A stretch of DNA of 64,000 nt from Ophiobolus disseminans (lineage: Eukaryota; Ascomycota; Dothideomycetes; Pleosporales; Phaeosphaeriaceae). A program made the translations under genes and the position numbers. The DNA is taken from assembly GCA_010093685.1 (NCBI GenBank), contig MU006221.1, positions 1,581,491 through 1,645,490 of the forward strand, given 5' to 3'. Below are positions 22,336 through 33,224 of this stretch, one piece after another; position 1 is the stretch's first letter, and every line of letters starts with the position of its first letter. The notes beneath the pieces are model-generated. The model saw only the letters and a program-made list of their open reading frames with translations, did no database searches and was not told the DNA's origin.

Positions 22336-24246
22336 CTAGGCTTCATTCAAGCTCTTTTCCTCCACCTTCTTCTCCTGAGCTTCATTGTCTCCTGTCGACT
22401 TCGTCGAATCTTTCTTCTTCCTCACGTCAACCCATCCCATACCGAGGCTCAGGACGACTGCGATACATGACATACCCACGAGAAAGTAGAAGATGTTGCG
22501 CAATCCCTCCGAGTATGCCCTCAGCACTCCACTGAGCTCATCTTCATGCCCTCGGACCAGGTCACGGACTGCGCCAGCACCAGCACCAGCGTCCAATGCT
22601 GCCTGAGAAGAAACTGATGGTGCGTAAAGCGGAATGGCTTGGGTAAGAGTTTGTGTGAAAGCGACATTGCTGAGCACAATACCAATCGACACGCCGAAGT
22701 TCTGGAGAAAGACCAGGAATGCCGTGGCAATAGGTACTTGAGATGGTTTTACAGCATTTTGGACTGCGACGAGAGGCTTCCCAGATGTCAGTGGTTGCAG
22801 CCTCGTTTTGCCGCACTGAAGACACTTACTGCTTGCAGACCGGCTCCACGCCCGGCGCCCACGACTATCTGATATCCGATCCACTGGCCCACGGATGTCG
22901 TAGCTGTGAAGGTCGAAACTAACCCATTTCCAATGGCCATGATAATACCACCGCCCAGAGCCCATGGGAGGTAGTAGCCCAGTTTTGATACTAGATGTCG
23001 TTAGTAACTGTAGCGTACGGTCTTAGCTCTCGACGTACTCAGTGCTCCCGACACAATTACAGCCGATAGCTGGCTCAATATGCTCGGCAAAATGTGCACT
23101 CCGCTCAGAGTCGGACCCTCTCCCTTCACAGCCTGGAAGAAGGTCGGCATCCAATTACTCGCTATCATCATGCAACACCCGTTGCACATGCCGTACGTGC
23201 AACTGACCCACACCATGCGCTGCTTCACGAGGCTACCCGGTAGCATAGCTCGGTCGCCCATTCTGCGCTCCCAGAGGATGAAGATGACGGCAAGCACGCC
23301 GGAGCCTACCAGAAGGCCAACGACAGTCGCGCTGTTCCAGGCGTGTGTGTTTCCGGATCCAAATTGCAGAGCGAGAAGGAACATGACCGAGGGCGGAACG
23401 AAGAGCAGGAAGCCAATGAGGTCGAGCTCAGGCACGACCTTGCGTACGAGGGCCATGGAAAAAGTTTTTTTCTGCGCAAGCTCGGGGAAATGGATGAACG
23501 CCAGGATGAGCACTGCAAGCCCTCCAGCCGGTAGATTGAGATAGAAGCCTAGCCACGTCAGCCATTAGAACTGTCTCATTCCGAGCCAAACAGGATTCTT
23601 ACACCACCGCCACGACGCATGTTCCGTCAACGCCCCGCCAATCAACGGCCCGCACACAATACCCATCTGGCTTGTCCCCAGCACAATCCCAAAGTACAAC
23701 GGCGACTTCTCGTTTCCAACGGCCGCAGAAAGAACCGTAATCGCACCGTTGAATATGCCGCTCACACCCATGCCAGCGACTGCTCGGCCGATGATGAGCA
23801 TGGTAGACGATTGAGCGACGCCGCAAATCAAAGACCCAAGTTCGAAGAAGAAGACGAAGCCCATGAAGACGGCTTTGGTGGGGAAATATGCGTACAGCTT
23901 GCCCGACAGGGGTTGCAGGGTTGCGGCGCCGAGGGTGTAGGCTCCCACATACCAGCCGACGTCTGGGAGGGAGTGAAATTCAGAGGTTATGTGGGGTATG
24001 GCCTGGTGTATGTTAGTTTGTGAGGATAGAGAATTTGACAAGGTTGTAGCATACCGTGCCGATGATTGACGTGTCGAGCAAAGAGAGAAAAGTCACGAGA
24101 GTTAGACTTCCGAGCAGAATGGCGAGTTTCAGCCCATGGACGCGATTTTCTGCCGATGCATTGCTCTTGACGGCGGATATTATTGGTGCCTCGGGCTCGT
24201 GCGTAGCTGTTGTCGGCAGTGCGGACATGGTTGATCGTGTTGACAT
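22336..24246 (-). CDS. MFS transporter, DHA2 (14-TM drug:H+ antiporter) type
   Basis: Five exons, complement of 24055-24246, 23603-24002, 23039-23548, 22830-22990 and 22336-22776, give 567 aa; introns are 48-54 nt and every phase closes. Family motifs are FLSLLDTSIIGTAIPHITSE in TM1, VGWYVGAYTLG in TM2, the junction WRWCFYLNLPAGG (the DHA2 WRWiFyINlP signature), and GRGAGLQAPLVAVQNAV. Several more hydrophobic segments fit 14 TM helices, and the tail is charged (VRKKKDSTKSTGDNEAQEKK). Known members export toxins and drugs, including mycotoxin-cluster pumps; no biosynthetic genes adjoin this one, so its substrate is open. A fragment of a Zn2Cys6 factor lies 0.55 kb upstream. Confidence 0.92.
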
Positions 24247-24795
24247 TGGGTAGAAGCGAATTGCAGGCTCGAAAAAAAGTTAAAAGAACGACTGAGCCGC
24301 GGCTAGTTTAAAGCTTGACACTAGGACGGCATTATCAAGCAGGTTGTTGTGTCTCTTAAGAAGGCTGCGCATGCGCGACCAGGAGCGTCGACGAGCGGGT
24401 TTCGTGATGAATACGAATTCCTACCACCTCACCGACTCACCGATCCTGCCTGCCTTTATTCAAGCTCGGACCGCTCGTTCCGATCCCAGTCTGATCTGAA
24501 TAGGCAACGACGTTTGCTCCAATCGTTCCTCACTGCTGTATCTTTTTCAACCTATGGCAGTGAAGGTAATGCAGATAACGTCATACTTATCACCTGGGAG
24601 GAGTGTAACGTTAAGCGAAAGCGAAGTGTACGCGAACCGGACCCTTGCATGGAATCTGATACACCAATCACAATGCGTCGCAAAGCAACAACCAAACCCG
24701 CCATCCCAACGGGTTTGTGATCTGGGGACCAGATGGTCAGAATAGTGGACATGAAGACGACCCCTATGCACATATCTCAACGTCAATCCCGAAAA

Positions 24796-24900
24796 TCACG
24801 TCAAAAACGCATCCATGCCGTCAAAGTTCAAAACACCCGACACTACCAAATCCTGGGCGAGACCTGGAAATCCAACTCCCTAGTCTACCCCATATCTAGA
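24796..24900 (-). pseudogene. 3'-end relic of a Zn2Cys6 factor paralogue
   Basis: Read on the minus strand, this stretch encodes ELDFQVSP, a small deletion, then DLVVSGVLNFDGMDAFLT and a stop at 24796-24798. It matches the last residues of the intact factor ending at 42280 (EFDFQISP, then DLVMSDMFNFDGVDAFLT). Similarity stops abruptly on the 5' side, so only the last ~100 bp of a paralogue remain. No start or DNA-binding domain is nearby. Confidence 0.7.
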
Positions 24901-25011
24901 CCACACCCTTTTCGTCACTCGAGACGAGCTTATCTGGTGTGAAATCGCCTAATCGCAAGGACCTCTCCCCGCATTCATTCTGGTGTATCTTCAGCGATTT
25001 CTAATAAGGCA

Positions 25012-25110
25012 GCTTGGAGGCCCTCAATTTACTGTCAGTGAAACTGAATATCAGAGCTTGGAGGCTCTCAGTTCACTATAAGTAAAACTTAATATGGTAG
25101 CTAGGAAGCT
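25012..25110. repeat. tandem copies of a ~44-bp repeat (GCTTGGAGGCTCTCAGTT type)
   Basis: Two and a half imperfect units start with AGCTTGGAGG, AGCTTGGAGG and AGCTAGGAAG at about 25013, 25055 and 25099, each followed by a CTCARTTYACT-like segment and AAACTNAATAT. Single related copies (TAGCCTGGAGGTTCTCA) occur near 29022 and 43398. Confidence 0.55.
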
Positions 25111-25135
25111 TTCAATGCACTGGCTTCGAAGTTGC

Positions 25136-25332
25136 GAATCTGATTCGTAATCTCCAATGTACCTAGGTGAGCGGTACCATGTACGCGCTAGTCCCATCTC
25201 TCTCATTAAGCCATAACAACTGCTGTTCTTCGAAAATCCCATGTACTCATTACGTAAACCATCCAACCTACACCCCAGTCTGTCTGTACCGTGATCCTCC
25301 GTGATGCTTGGTGCGATCACTTTACCCCCAAG
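25136..25332. repeat. dispersed ~195-bp duplication, copy 1
   Basis: It runs from GAATCTGATTC to TTTACCCCCAAG and aligns over its length with 27949-28144. The best-conserved block is TGATCCTCCGTGATGCTT near the right end. The copy overlaps the end of the extended frame of the minus-strand gene above it. Confidence 0.7.
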
Positions 25333-26135
25333 TGTTTGCCGATGTGGATGGGAGAGGAGTCAAGCGGGAACGCTTCTCGGTACCAGTAGCAATTCCCATG
25401 CCAATAAGAATGCTCTCAAATTCGCGGAACTTGACGAAGAATTGAGTCATTGGACCGTCAGTGGCAAGTGTAGCGAAATGATCTACGATGCCATCCACCA
25501 TACATTGAATCCAAGAGCCTCGGACCAAGATGAATACTCCGGAACACTTCTTTAGCATGACTGATGCACTCAATGCTGATGGCCCAGCGAAAGGTGTCCT
25601 GGAAGATGTCGTAGTAGACAGTGACATTATGAGTGGAGAGTGGTACATTCCGGAGAAGTGGGTAAAATCGGTGTATGTTATAGGCGCCGCGTAGGACGTC
25701 CCTGACAGTGGGTGCGTAAGGCTTTCCGTCATCGCGGGTCATGCCATGGGTCATGGCTGGCAGGCTCTTGGAGTCCTGGCGGTCGAACTCTTCGCGTTCT
25801 TTCTTGGTGAAGAGAAGCTCGGGTGCATTGACGTCACCGATCTTGATGTCGCGTGCCTTCTGGAAGATGTCGCTGGAATCGGCTTTGGCGATGTAGGCGA
25901 TCATGGCATCCAATGAAGTAGATCTCACTTCCTCTTTACGGTAACTGGCGTTGTACCGGTAGTCTTGGGTCTCTTCGGTTTCTTCGACTGGCGCGTCGTA
26001 GCCCTTGTCGAAGTCGACCTGTTCATCAACGAAATCAGGTTTCCACAGCTTGACCCTGCCATCAATGCGTTGAACCAAGGCCTTGGAAAGTCGCCCGTCA
26101 CGAGCGGCATACGTAAAATCAACAACGAGGTCCAT
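25322..26135 (-). pseudogene. hypothetical protein gene with a probable 3' frameshift
   Basis: From the ATG at 26135 (MDLVVDFTYAARDGRLSK) an ORF runs to a stop at 25458 (225 aa). Its last ~20 residues (GPRLLDSMYGGWHRRSF) look out of frame. The neighbouring frame from about 25545 encodes a better-looking continuation (LVRGSWIQCMVDGIVDHFAT, then FFVKFREFESILIGMGIATG) that stops at 25322. A single-base indel near 25545 would join them. The body is acidic and Tyr-rich (DKGYDAPVEETEETQDYRY) with no domain I recognise. If the short frame is the natural one, this is an intact 225-aa gene. The N-terminal ATG is preceded by a pyrimidine-rich leader. Confidence 0.5.
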
Positions 26136-26349
26136 GATGGAGTCTTTGGAGGGGTGTAGAACGTATGACTGGGGTGGCGTGTTCAGCAAAGCAGAGTGAA
26201 GTGGGTAGTTTGCAATAAGGTTTCGAAGGTGAGTGAGCAAAAGCGCGCTAATCTCACTAGCGTCGCCCGATCGGGTCCGGGCGCGTGCCAGCTTCGAGGC
26301 AAACGGGCAGGAGCGTCAGTGACGGAGGGATAATCTCTGTTGTTTGTAG

Positions 26350-27135
26350 AAGCTTGATAGCGGGGTAATTGTTGGTGAATGGGTGTTGTTGATGATTTGA
26401 GTGTGCTTCTCAAGCGTCGCGCGCGTGGTGGCGGCCGCGCTGAGGTGTTGATGGTGATGTAATGTTCTCCTTCTTGAGCTGTCGCACGCAGGCAAGCGGT
26501 GTCTTGTCGTTCTGGGTAGGGCATGCCCTAGGTAGTCAGTGGTAGCAGGGAGCGCTTAGGTGTACCGTGTCTCCCATGTTTGCACTATCTTGGGGATGTC
26601 CCGCCGCAGTTGTAATCCAGGGACGAAAGAGTTATCACCAGAAGCAGCAGCGACAGCGGGGTAATTTTGCGTTCTGTGGAAAGTTCTCGAAGGGAGAAAG
26701 AAAGTGGTTGGTGGTAAAGTGGGTTGGTGTTGATATGGTGAAATTGCTCGATCTCAAGCGTCGCAAGCATGGCAGGCGAAGTAGGATTTGTCGTATTAGG
26801 GCAGGACATGCCCTAGGTAGGCAGTTGGGTGAAGCATGAGGTACTTGGACGGCGTTAACCGACCGTGACTCCATGCTTGCACTATCTCTGGAATGCCCTG
26901 CCGCAGAAGCGTCGCGCGCATGGTGGCGACCGGAAGGTTGTCGATTATAGTGGCTGGTGTTGTTGATGATTTGAATTTGCTCCTTCTTGAGCTGTCGCAT
27001 ACATGGAGGCGACCGAGAGCTTGTCATGCATCCTTGAGATTGCTGGGACTACAAGCTTCTCCAGCGAACTGGAGCACAGCTCGGCGTAGTCCTGCGCTAT
27101 CTTAGGGATGTCTGCGGCAGAGGCCACCGCCCGCG
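26350..27135. repeat. three imperfect ~250-300-bp tandem units
   Basis: Shared blocks recur: GCACTATCT-like plus CGCCGCAG (about 26582, 26880, 27095), AGGGCA(T/G)G(C/A)CCTAGGTAG (about 26517 and 26802), GCGTCGCGCGCRTGGTGGCG (about 26416 and 26910), TGTTGTTGATGATTTGA (about 26387 and 26964) and CTCCTTCTTGAGCTGTCGCA (about 26468 and 26980). The order is similar in each unit, which indicates old tandem duplication. The minus strand gives coding-like scraps (ADIPKIAQDYAELCSSSLEK), so a decayed gene may lie beneath. Confidence 0.6.
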
Positions 27136-27948
27136 GTGCCTTGACGCCCGCGAACAAGCAAAAAAAAAAAACTAAATGAGAGTGGTGTGTGGTTCGTAGT
27201 CGGAGAGGCGAAGGGCAGGTGACACCTAGGTAATCTCGTGCGGCGCCAAGACATATCACGTCCCACTGTTGTCGCGCGTACCGGTACTCTTCGGTGGCCC
27301 GAGTGTCGCCAATCGCAACACCCCTCAATGCATCTTGCCCTTGTTCAAAATCGTGCCGTGCTCACACTTCGGTGCAATGTCCTCGTTGCAAGCCCACCTA
27401 GTACTTCGAATCCTCCTTCTTAAATGCCGCAGCGCTTGTGCATTGCGAGGAGATCTAGGCGTACGTATTAGCTAATCGGATAACCTTGGAAGCCTCTTCT
27501 CATCGTGACCACTTTCAAGTCTTCAACTGGGTCCATTGGCCACACTTTACGAAGCAAATCCGGCTGTCAGCCTGTCGCATGCCCATCAACTATCATAATT
27601 GTTCCATAACGTCAAAAGCTGCTGTTGCTAACGCTACATCGTTGATTATTCTTTGAGATCAGCTATCATACTATGTACGTCTGCCCAGGTGGACTTCGAC
27701 TAGCAATGAAAGGTATGAACTTGGCATACACATCTCTTCAGCTTGATAGATTTCCCATATTCATGCCGCTTTGGTATTGCACGACAGTGAAGCCATCTCC
27801 GCTGTGTCAGACGTCCTCAGCATCATCGACGAATACAAAACGAACAATGGGCAGCAAGCACAGAAGCAGGCCTCGTCGCTAAGAGTGAGATCAGTGGTGC
27901 AGTAGTTCACCATCAGTGCGAGCAATCAAGATAAAGGTATGTGTATGT

Positions 27949-28144
27949 GAATCTGATTCCTACTTCCTCGGTATATCTAAGTGAGCGGTGCGAAACACGC
28001 GCTGATCCATCTCGCATGTCAAACCATGTCATCTGTCATCTATCAAATTCTCATGTTCTCATGAGGTAATCCAACAGACCTAATCCTAGTCTATCTGCGC
28101 TGTGATCCTCCGTGATGCTTAGCGCCATCACTTTACCACCAAGA
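27949..28144. repeat. dispersed ~195-bp duplication, copy 2
   Basis: Second copy of the 25136-25332 repeat in the same orientation (GAATCTGATTC to TTTACCACCAAG). It lies just downstream of another decayed minus-strand gene, so both copies sit at 3' ends of relics. Confidence 0.7.
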
Positions 28145-28184
28145 CTTAGTCCCACGAGGAGCCAGCAATGTCATCTACAGCATC

Positions 28185-28592
28185 TTACATATTCTCATAG
28201 ACGTAGTCAAAGGTGTCTTCGCGATCTTCGACCTCGTGAATTTTCATCTGGACGGTCGTGCCCCTCATCGGCTTGACCCATGACAGCACCTTCGCGGTCT
28301 GAGACATGGTTATAGAGGGACGCGTAGACGATACCGCCGACGTCTAGTGCGTCCATCGTAGTGTCGGCCTCGGTATAGTCCCAATCGTTAGCGATGAGGG
28401 TAAGCCGATATGTGCTGAACGTCTGGCCCGGACGATAGAGTTGCAACATCATCAGCCCCAACAGGTGTCGCGCATCTTCATAGGACTACCCTAGACCAAG
28501 AGTGAACTCAACAGCCTGACGGACGAGGGCGAGGGGATGCGCCGCGAGAGGCCTCCAGGCATGTGGGAGCCGGGCACACGCGCGATAGCCAT
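28185..28592 (-). pseudogene. decayed hypothetical gene with two frameshifts and an in-frame TAG
   Basis: An ATG at 28592 opens MAIARVPGSHMPGG, but this frame stops early. The adjacent frame gives AAHPLALVRQAVEFTLGLG, then TAG at 28486-28488, then SYEDARHLLGLMMLQLYRPG and further residues. A third frame gives SQTAKVLSWVKPMRGTTVQM and ends YVYENM at 28185. Read together they resemble one ~130-residue protein broken three times. I do not know the family. Confidence 0.5.
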
Positions 28593-29044
28593 GATACTGT
28601 AAGGTATGGAGGATTGAATAAGCTTAAATCGATTGTCCTTAATGCCTTGTTATCGCTGCCGCGGGAGGCTTTAAGGTAAAGCTTGTTAAGTTCCAAGTTG
28701 GTTAAGCCCAAGCGAGTAGAATCCTTGTGATCCAGATCGTTGTTGAGAAAACATAGTGTAACGGTTTGGGCTCTGCCCAGACACACTCTAGTACAAGTTG
28801 GGATAGCTCATGTACGGCTATCTATATATGTAGCTCTGCCCACCTCAGATAGCCAATTCAGCGCAGTCCTCCCCTACACACACCGTCACACATAGGGCTT
28901 CATCTAGCTAATAGCTGAAAGCTGGGTCAAGCAAACCGACGACTAGGACTGGAGCGTATCACATGCTGATTGCGCAGCCTGGATATCCTCGGGGTATATT
29001 AATCGTATTCTAATATATTAGCCTGGAGGTTCTCAGTATCCCAG

Positions 29045-29272
29045 CGACGCCTCTTAAAAGAGAAAGAGGAGAGCAAGCAGCAAATCGAACCGAAGTATTT
29101 CGAAGACTTCGCTCACAAGACTTTGCAGAAACAAAGGGAGTGTCTAAGAACAGAGTGGGACGCGACGTTCACATCATCTCGGGAGAACCGGGAGCAGTCG
29201 AATTTCCCGCCAAAGAGCATCGTCCTCATGACACTAGTGCGAAGCTGCACCACAAAACATCTAGACGAATAA
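29045..29272 (+). pseudogene. orphan coding-like fragment A
   Basis: A 75-codon open stretch without an ATG encodes a charged, coiled-coil-like segment (RRLLKEKEESKQQIEPKYFE, LRTEWDATFTSSRENREQ) ending in a stop. No partner exon is evident. It is preceded at about 29022 by the TAGCCTGGAGGTTCTCA repeat. Confidence 0.3.
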
Positions 29273-29528
29273 CGAGATACTTTCGACAAGGCCAGACAGC
29301 TATTGAAGAATAGCTTCGGTATGAAGTAGTAACGCGGGAACCACGCGTCTTGGTCGCTTGCGCGTGCTTTTGAACGTGTTTTAACCATTTTCAGCCTTCT
29401 CGCATTTCTGGCGGAATTCTGATGCTCCAAAGGTGATAAAAAGTGATCAAGTATCGTATACGCCAAGCTACACTCCCATTTCAACTATTCGACGTTCACC
29501 TTGACTTCCACAAAGTGCCAGCCCAAAT

Positions 29529-29708
29529 GTCGCAGGCTTCTCAGCCTTCCAAAAGGCGCTTCGTTTGCTATGCCGACCAGCCTACGCTCTAATAGATGCG
29601 CTCGAAGCCACCCAAACATGTCAAACAGACACGCGCGTCATCGTCCAAGATCTGCTAGAAGCCAAGAAGACATTGGACGACTTTATAGTGGAACATGTCG
29701 CGGTGTGA
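29529..29708 (+). pseudogene. orphan coding-like fragment B
   Basis: An open stretch without an ATG encodes FQKALRLLCRPAYALIDALE then VIVQDLLEAKKTLDDFIVEH and a stop. It reads as an amphipathic helical segment. It could be a remote exon of fragment A, but no splice pair supports that. Confidence 0.3.
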
Positions 29709-30104
29709 GAACAGCGCATATACAGGAAGAATTGAAGGATTGAACTGAGGTTGTATTGAGTGAAGCTACAAACTGTATATATAGGTGTGTGGCTGTGGGC
29801 AGCGCTAGTTCAATGTAGGTAGTCGCAACTCGCTACCATACAAGCGAGGTGCAATTGCAGGTGAGGCAGGAGACACCTCAAACCGTGACAGAACATGTGC
29901 AGAGCATAGGAGAGCTAGAGGATCCCATCGACATCTGGACCTGACTTGAGGGCATCAAGTTGATGGCATCAGAATCAACTCCTCCGTCAAGACTATGGAG
30001 GGCATCTGGATTTTGCGTGTAGTGTACTCAATGTTGCAACATGTACATTCTACGTCAGCGATACTTAGCCTGGCAATTACTAGATTAGAGGCTTCAAGTC
30101 CAAC

Positions 30105-30290
30105 GACCGGGAACGACTGGAGCTAGCTGCAAAGTTCGATCGCAAGGTTAAAAGCACCATATAGGAAGCATTTGAACAGAAACTTGCAGGACCCGAAGGT
30201 ATCACTCGACTAACTACTCGAGAACACAAGAAGTTTAAAGCAGCATGTGAATCAATCCACGCTCAAAGAGTTTCTCAAGAGGTCGCTTGA
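30105..30290 (+). pseudogene. orphan coding-like fragment C with in-frame TAG
   Basis: The frame encodes DRERLELAAKFDRKVKSTI, TAG at 30162-30164, then EAFEQKLAGPEGITRLTTRE and on to a stop at 30290. The residues on both sides have similar charged composition, suggesting a nonsense mutation in an old gene. No family was recognised. Confidence 0.3.
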
Positions 30291-30933
30291 GGCACAACTT
30301 GCATCATTAACGTCTCGATGAAAGGCGATATTTGACTCGAATGACGAGAATCGCGAGCATTCTGTTTTCAACGGGGCAGTCGGATGAGAAGAAAGAGGAC
30401 AAGTTAGACACCAAAGCCTGACGTCTCTTCCATGAGACAATGCCACAGTATGCGCCGCAAAACATCTCACGACAAGTGGCCCTCTATTTTCCACATTCCA
30501 CACCGTGTCTTTTGCCCTTCACGGACGTTAGGATACCCGGACGGTAACGGATTTAAACCAAGACTTCGGTTCTTCTTAATTAAGTCAGGCGATGAGCACA
30601 CTCTGGATGCGAGATCGGATGAGTCCAAGCAAACTACAGCATCGTTGGCAAATACAAATCCTCGGCTCTGAAAGAAAAACCTGAAGGACGTCGCATCACC
30701 TTTACCTAGGTCTTCATCTTTCGGTTGTTGCCATCGTCTAGTGCGCTTTATCTGGACTCCCATAGACCATAGACGGACATCGGCCGCACCGTGTGGAAGG
30801 TCCGACTAACTGAGCGCAGCTCCGGCTCCAGTGGGCATGTTTCGGCCATGGGTGAGGCGGGCAGTGTAGTTGGATGGCCGGATGTGGGCATAAGCAGAAG
30901 TCGAACTCGAGCAGACGAGCGTAAACATCTCCT

Positions 30934-30953
30934 TCTCTCTCTCTCTCTCTCTC
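30934..30953. repeat. (CT)n microsatellite
   Basis: About ten CT repeats lie in otherwise non-coding DNA. Confidence 0.9.
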
Positions 30954-31608
30954 GCGACGAGGGTACACTGGCAGTGAGTATGGCTGCAAGTTTGTCGGTG
31001 GGCGAAGTGCCAGCCCTTCTGTTGCCTACAGCCTTGTCATCTGTTTACATTCAAACCTCTTCTTGGTGACCAGGCATTTAAGATTATTTTGGCCCACATT
31101 GTCCTTGCTACGCGTCTGTGCGTTTTTGCCCGCTTGGGCAGCTGACCGCAGAGATACCGCGTGGGATGTATCGGTAATGGGCGGAACGAGCAACGTTGCC
31201 AATGGGCGAAGCGCGGGTATGGGTAGAGTGGACTCAAAACGGTGCTGTAGAGGCGGAAGTCGACGTTAGGGGAATGGATGCGGATCCCTCTCGGCGAAAA
31301 TGGCACTGGTAATGGACTCGAGGAGAAGTGCTTTCGAAGGGTGTAGCGTCGTGCGGTCAGAGATAGCAGTCGAACTAGAAAGTACGGGCGCAATAGCCCT
31401 TAAGAAGATGACGCACGTGTGCTCTAGATAAGGCCTAAATAAGCTCGGTCGCTGAACTTTAGATATACTATGAAGCGGTGGGAGCAAACAGCACCTAACG
31501 ATGCCTACAGGCTTCGCCAGCTATGAAGTTCAAGGATGCGCAATCAGCATTAACACTTTAGTTAGTAGCTGACTCGAGAAGTTGCATGACGAAAGTGCTG
31601 AAGAAGCA

Positions 31609-31684
31609 GAGATGAGAGACGGAGGCTGAGATGAGAGATGGAGACTGAGATGAGAGACGGAGGCTGAGATGAGAGACGAAAGTT
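31609..31684. repeat. 19-bp minisatellite, four units
   Basis: The unit GAGATGAGAGACGGAGGCT is repeated four times with one to four changes per unit, followed by a partial fifth. No gene overlaps it convincingly. Confidence 0.85.
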
Positions 31685-31976
31685 GAGACGAGACATGCAA
31701 AGCAAACTTCAAGGCAGAGAACGACAAGAAGAAGTCAAACTGTGAGACAAGCAATACCATTACTAATTAAATGAGCGACAGGAGCGAGATATCTCCCAGC
31801 CCGAAAAGCATCCATGTCCAAATCCATTCGTACAAATCCAGCCGTGAAAATTCATAACAAGCTCGAACCTCTTGGTCCGAGCCATACCAGCAACTCAAGC
31901 CAGTATAGGCGAGCTGCGGCCCAAATATACATGTCCTCCGCTAGATACCAGGTAATGGGGAAGTGAGGTGAGGAGT

Positions 31977-33070
31977 TTAGTGACCCTTGCCCTTGACAAC
32001 GATCTTTCCGTGCTCGCACTTGAGGCTGACTTCCTCGCCGAAGGAGTAGGTCTTGTACTCGTCGTACTTGTTGTCATCTTTCTTCTTGGGCTCTTCGGGG
32101 GTATCTTTCTTAGGGGCTTCCCACTTGTGGTCGTCCTTCTTGTCGTCCTTCTTATCGTCCTTCTTGTCGTCTTTCTTGTCATCCCACTTGTGGTCGTCCT
32201 TCTTGTGGTCGTCTTTCTTGTCATCCCATTTCTTGTCGTCTTTCTTATCATCCTTCTTATCATCCTTCTTGTCATCCCACTTGTGGTCGTCCTTCTTGTG
32301 CTCGTCTTTCTTGTCATCCCANNNNNNNNNNNNNNNNNNNNNNNNNNNNNNNNNNNNNNNNNNNNNNNNNNNNNNNNNNNNNNNNNNNNNNNNNNNNNNN
32401 NNNNNNNNNNNNNNNNNNNNNNNNNNNNNNNNNNNNNNNNNNNNNNNNNNNNNNNNNNNNNNNNNNNNNNNNNNNNNNNNNNNNNNNNNNNNNNNNNNNN
32501 NNNNNNNNNNNNNNNNNNNNNNNNNNNNNNNNNNNNNNNNNNNNNNNNNNNNNNNNNNNNNNNNNNNNNNNNNNNNNNNNNNNNNNNNNNNNNNNNNNNN
32601 NNNNNNNNNNNNNNNNNNNNNNNNNNNNNNNNNNNNNNNNNNNNNNNNNNNNNNNNNNNNNNNNNNNNNNNNNNNNNNNNNNNNNNNNNNNNNNNNNNNN
32701 NNNNNNNNNNNNNNNNNNNNNNNNNNNNNNNNNNNNNNNNNNNNNNNNNNNNNNNNNNNNNNNNNNNNNNNNNNNNNNGTCATCCTTCTTGTCATCCTTC
32801 TTGTCATCCTTCTTGTCATCCCACTCTGGTGTCAAGTTAGTGACTTAGTCGTAGTCGTTGGTGGGAAACGCTGCGTAAGCTGCAAAGGTCTGACTTACTA
32901 TCATCCTTCTTCTGAGGAGGAACGCACACGCGCTTGGAGTCGTGCTTGTCGCGGTAATCACAGCACTGCTTGTACTCTTCCATTGCCTTGACATCGTCGC
33001 GAGCCATGATTGGCTTCGAAGCGACGGTGGCCGCCAGGATGGCGACCAATGCTGCCTGAGAGAATCTCAT
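31977..33070 (-). CDS. secreted Lys/Asp-rich tandem-repeat protein, interrupted by an assembly gap
   Basis: Exon 1 (33070-32899) encodes a signal peptide (MRFSQAALVAILAATVASKP) and a short Cys region (EYKQCCDYRDKHDSKRVCVP). A 73-nt intron (GTAAGT..CACTAAC..ACCAG) joins in phase to exon 2 (32825-31977), where KKDDKWDDKK begins a long repeat. Visible repeat blocks are WDDKKDD(H/E)KKDDHK and WDDKKDDKKDDKKDDKK, built on a 12-bp DNA unit (rc of GTCATCCTTCTT) encoding DDKK. After the gap the protein ends with WEAPKKDTPEEPKKKDD and a short non-repeat tail (YSFGEEVSLKCEHGKIVVKG). The two flanks are in different frames relative to the stated gap length, so that length is not exact. The repeat is a near-neutral polyampholyte. 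The function is unknown; a surface, wall or effector role is inference. Confidence 0.78.
32322..32778. other. assembly gap (457 N)
   Basis: A run of N lies inside the 12-bp repeat array of the Lys/Asp protein. The array was probably not resolved by short reads, so copy number and the true length of the gene are unknown. Confidence 0.95.
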
Positions 33071-33217
33071 GATGGCGTGTGGTGGGTGGCGTTGAGCGAA
33101 AGAAATGTGAAGTGATTGAAAGTAGTGATGAGCGAAGGATGAAGAGTGATCGGTAGGCAATGGAGTGGTCGAGTCTGCACGAAGCTGATGTCTCAATACT
33201 GCAGCGATTCTTGACCA

Positions 33218-33224
33218 CTTTATA
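33218..33224 (-). promoter_or_regulatory. TATA-like box of the Lys/Asp repeat gene
   Basis: On the minus strand TATAAAG lies about 150 bp upstream of the ATG at 33070. This agrees with a strongly regulated secreted-protein gene. Confidence 0.45.

Noticed and set aside
29075..29100. GGTTCGATTT on the minus strand as tRNA signal
   Set aside because: No cloverleaf can be drawn around it.
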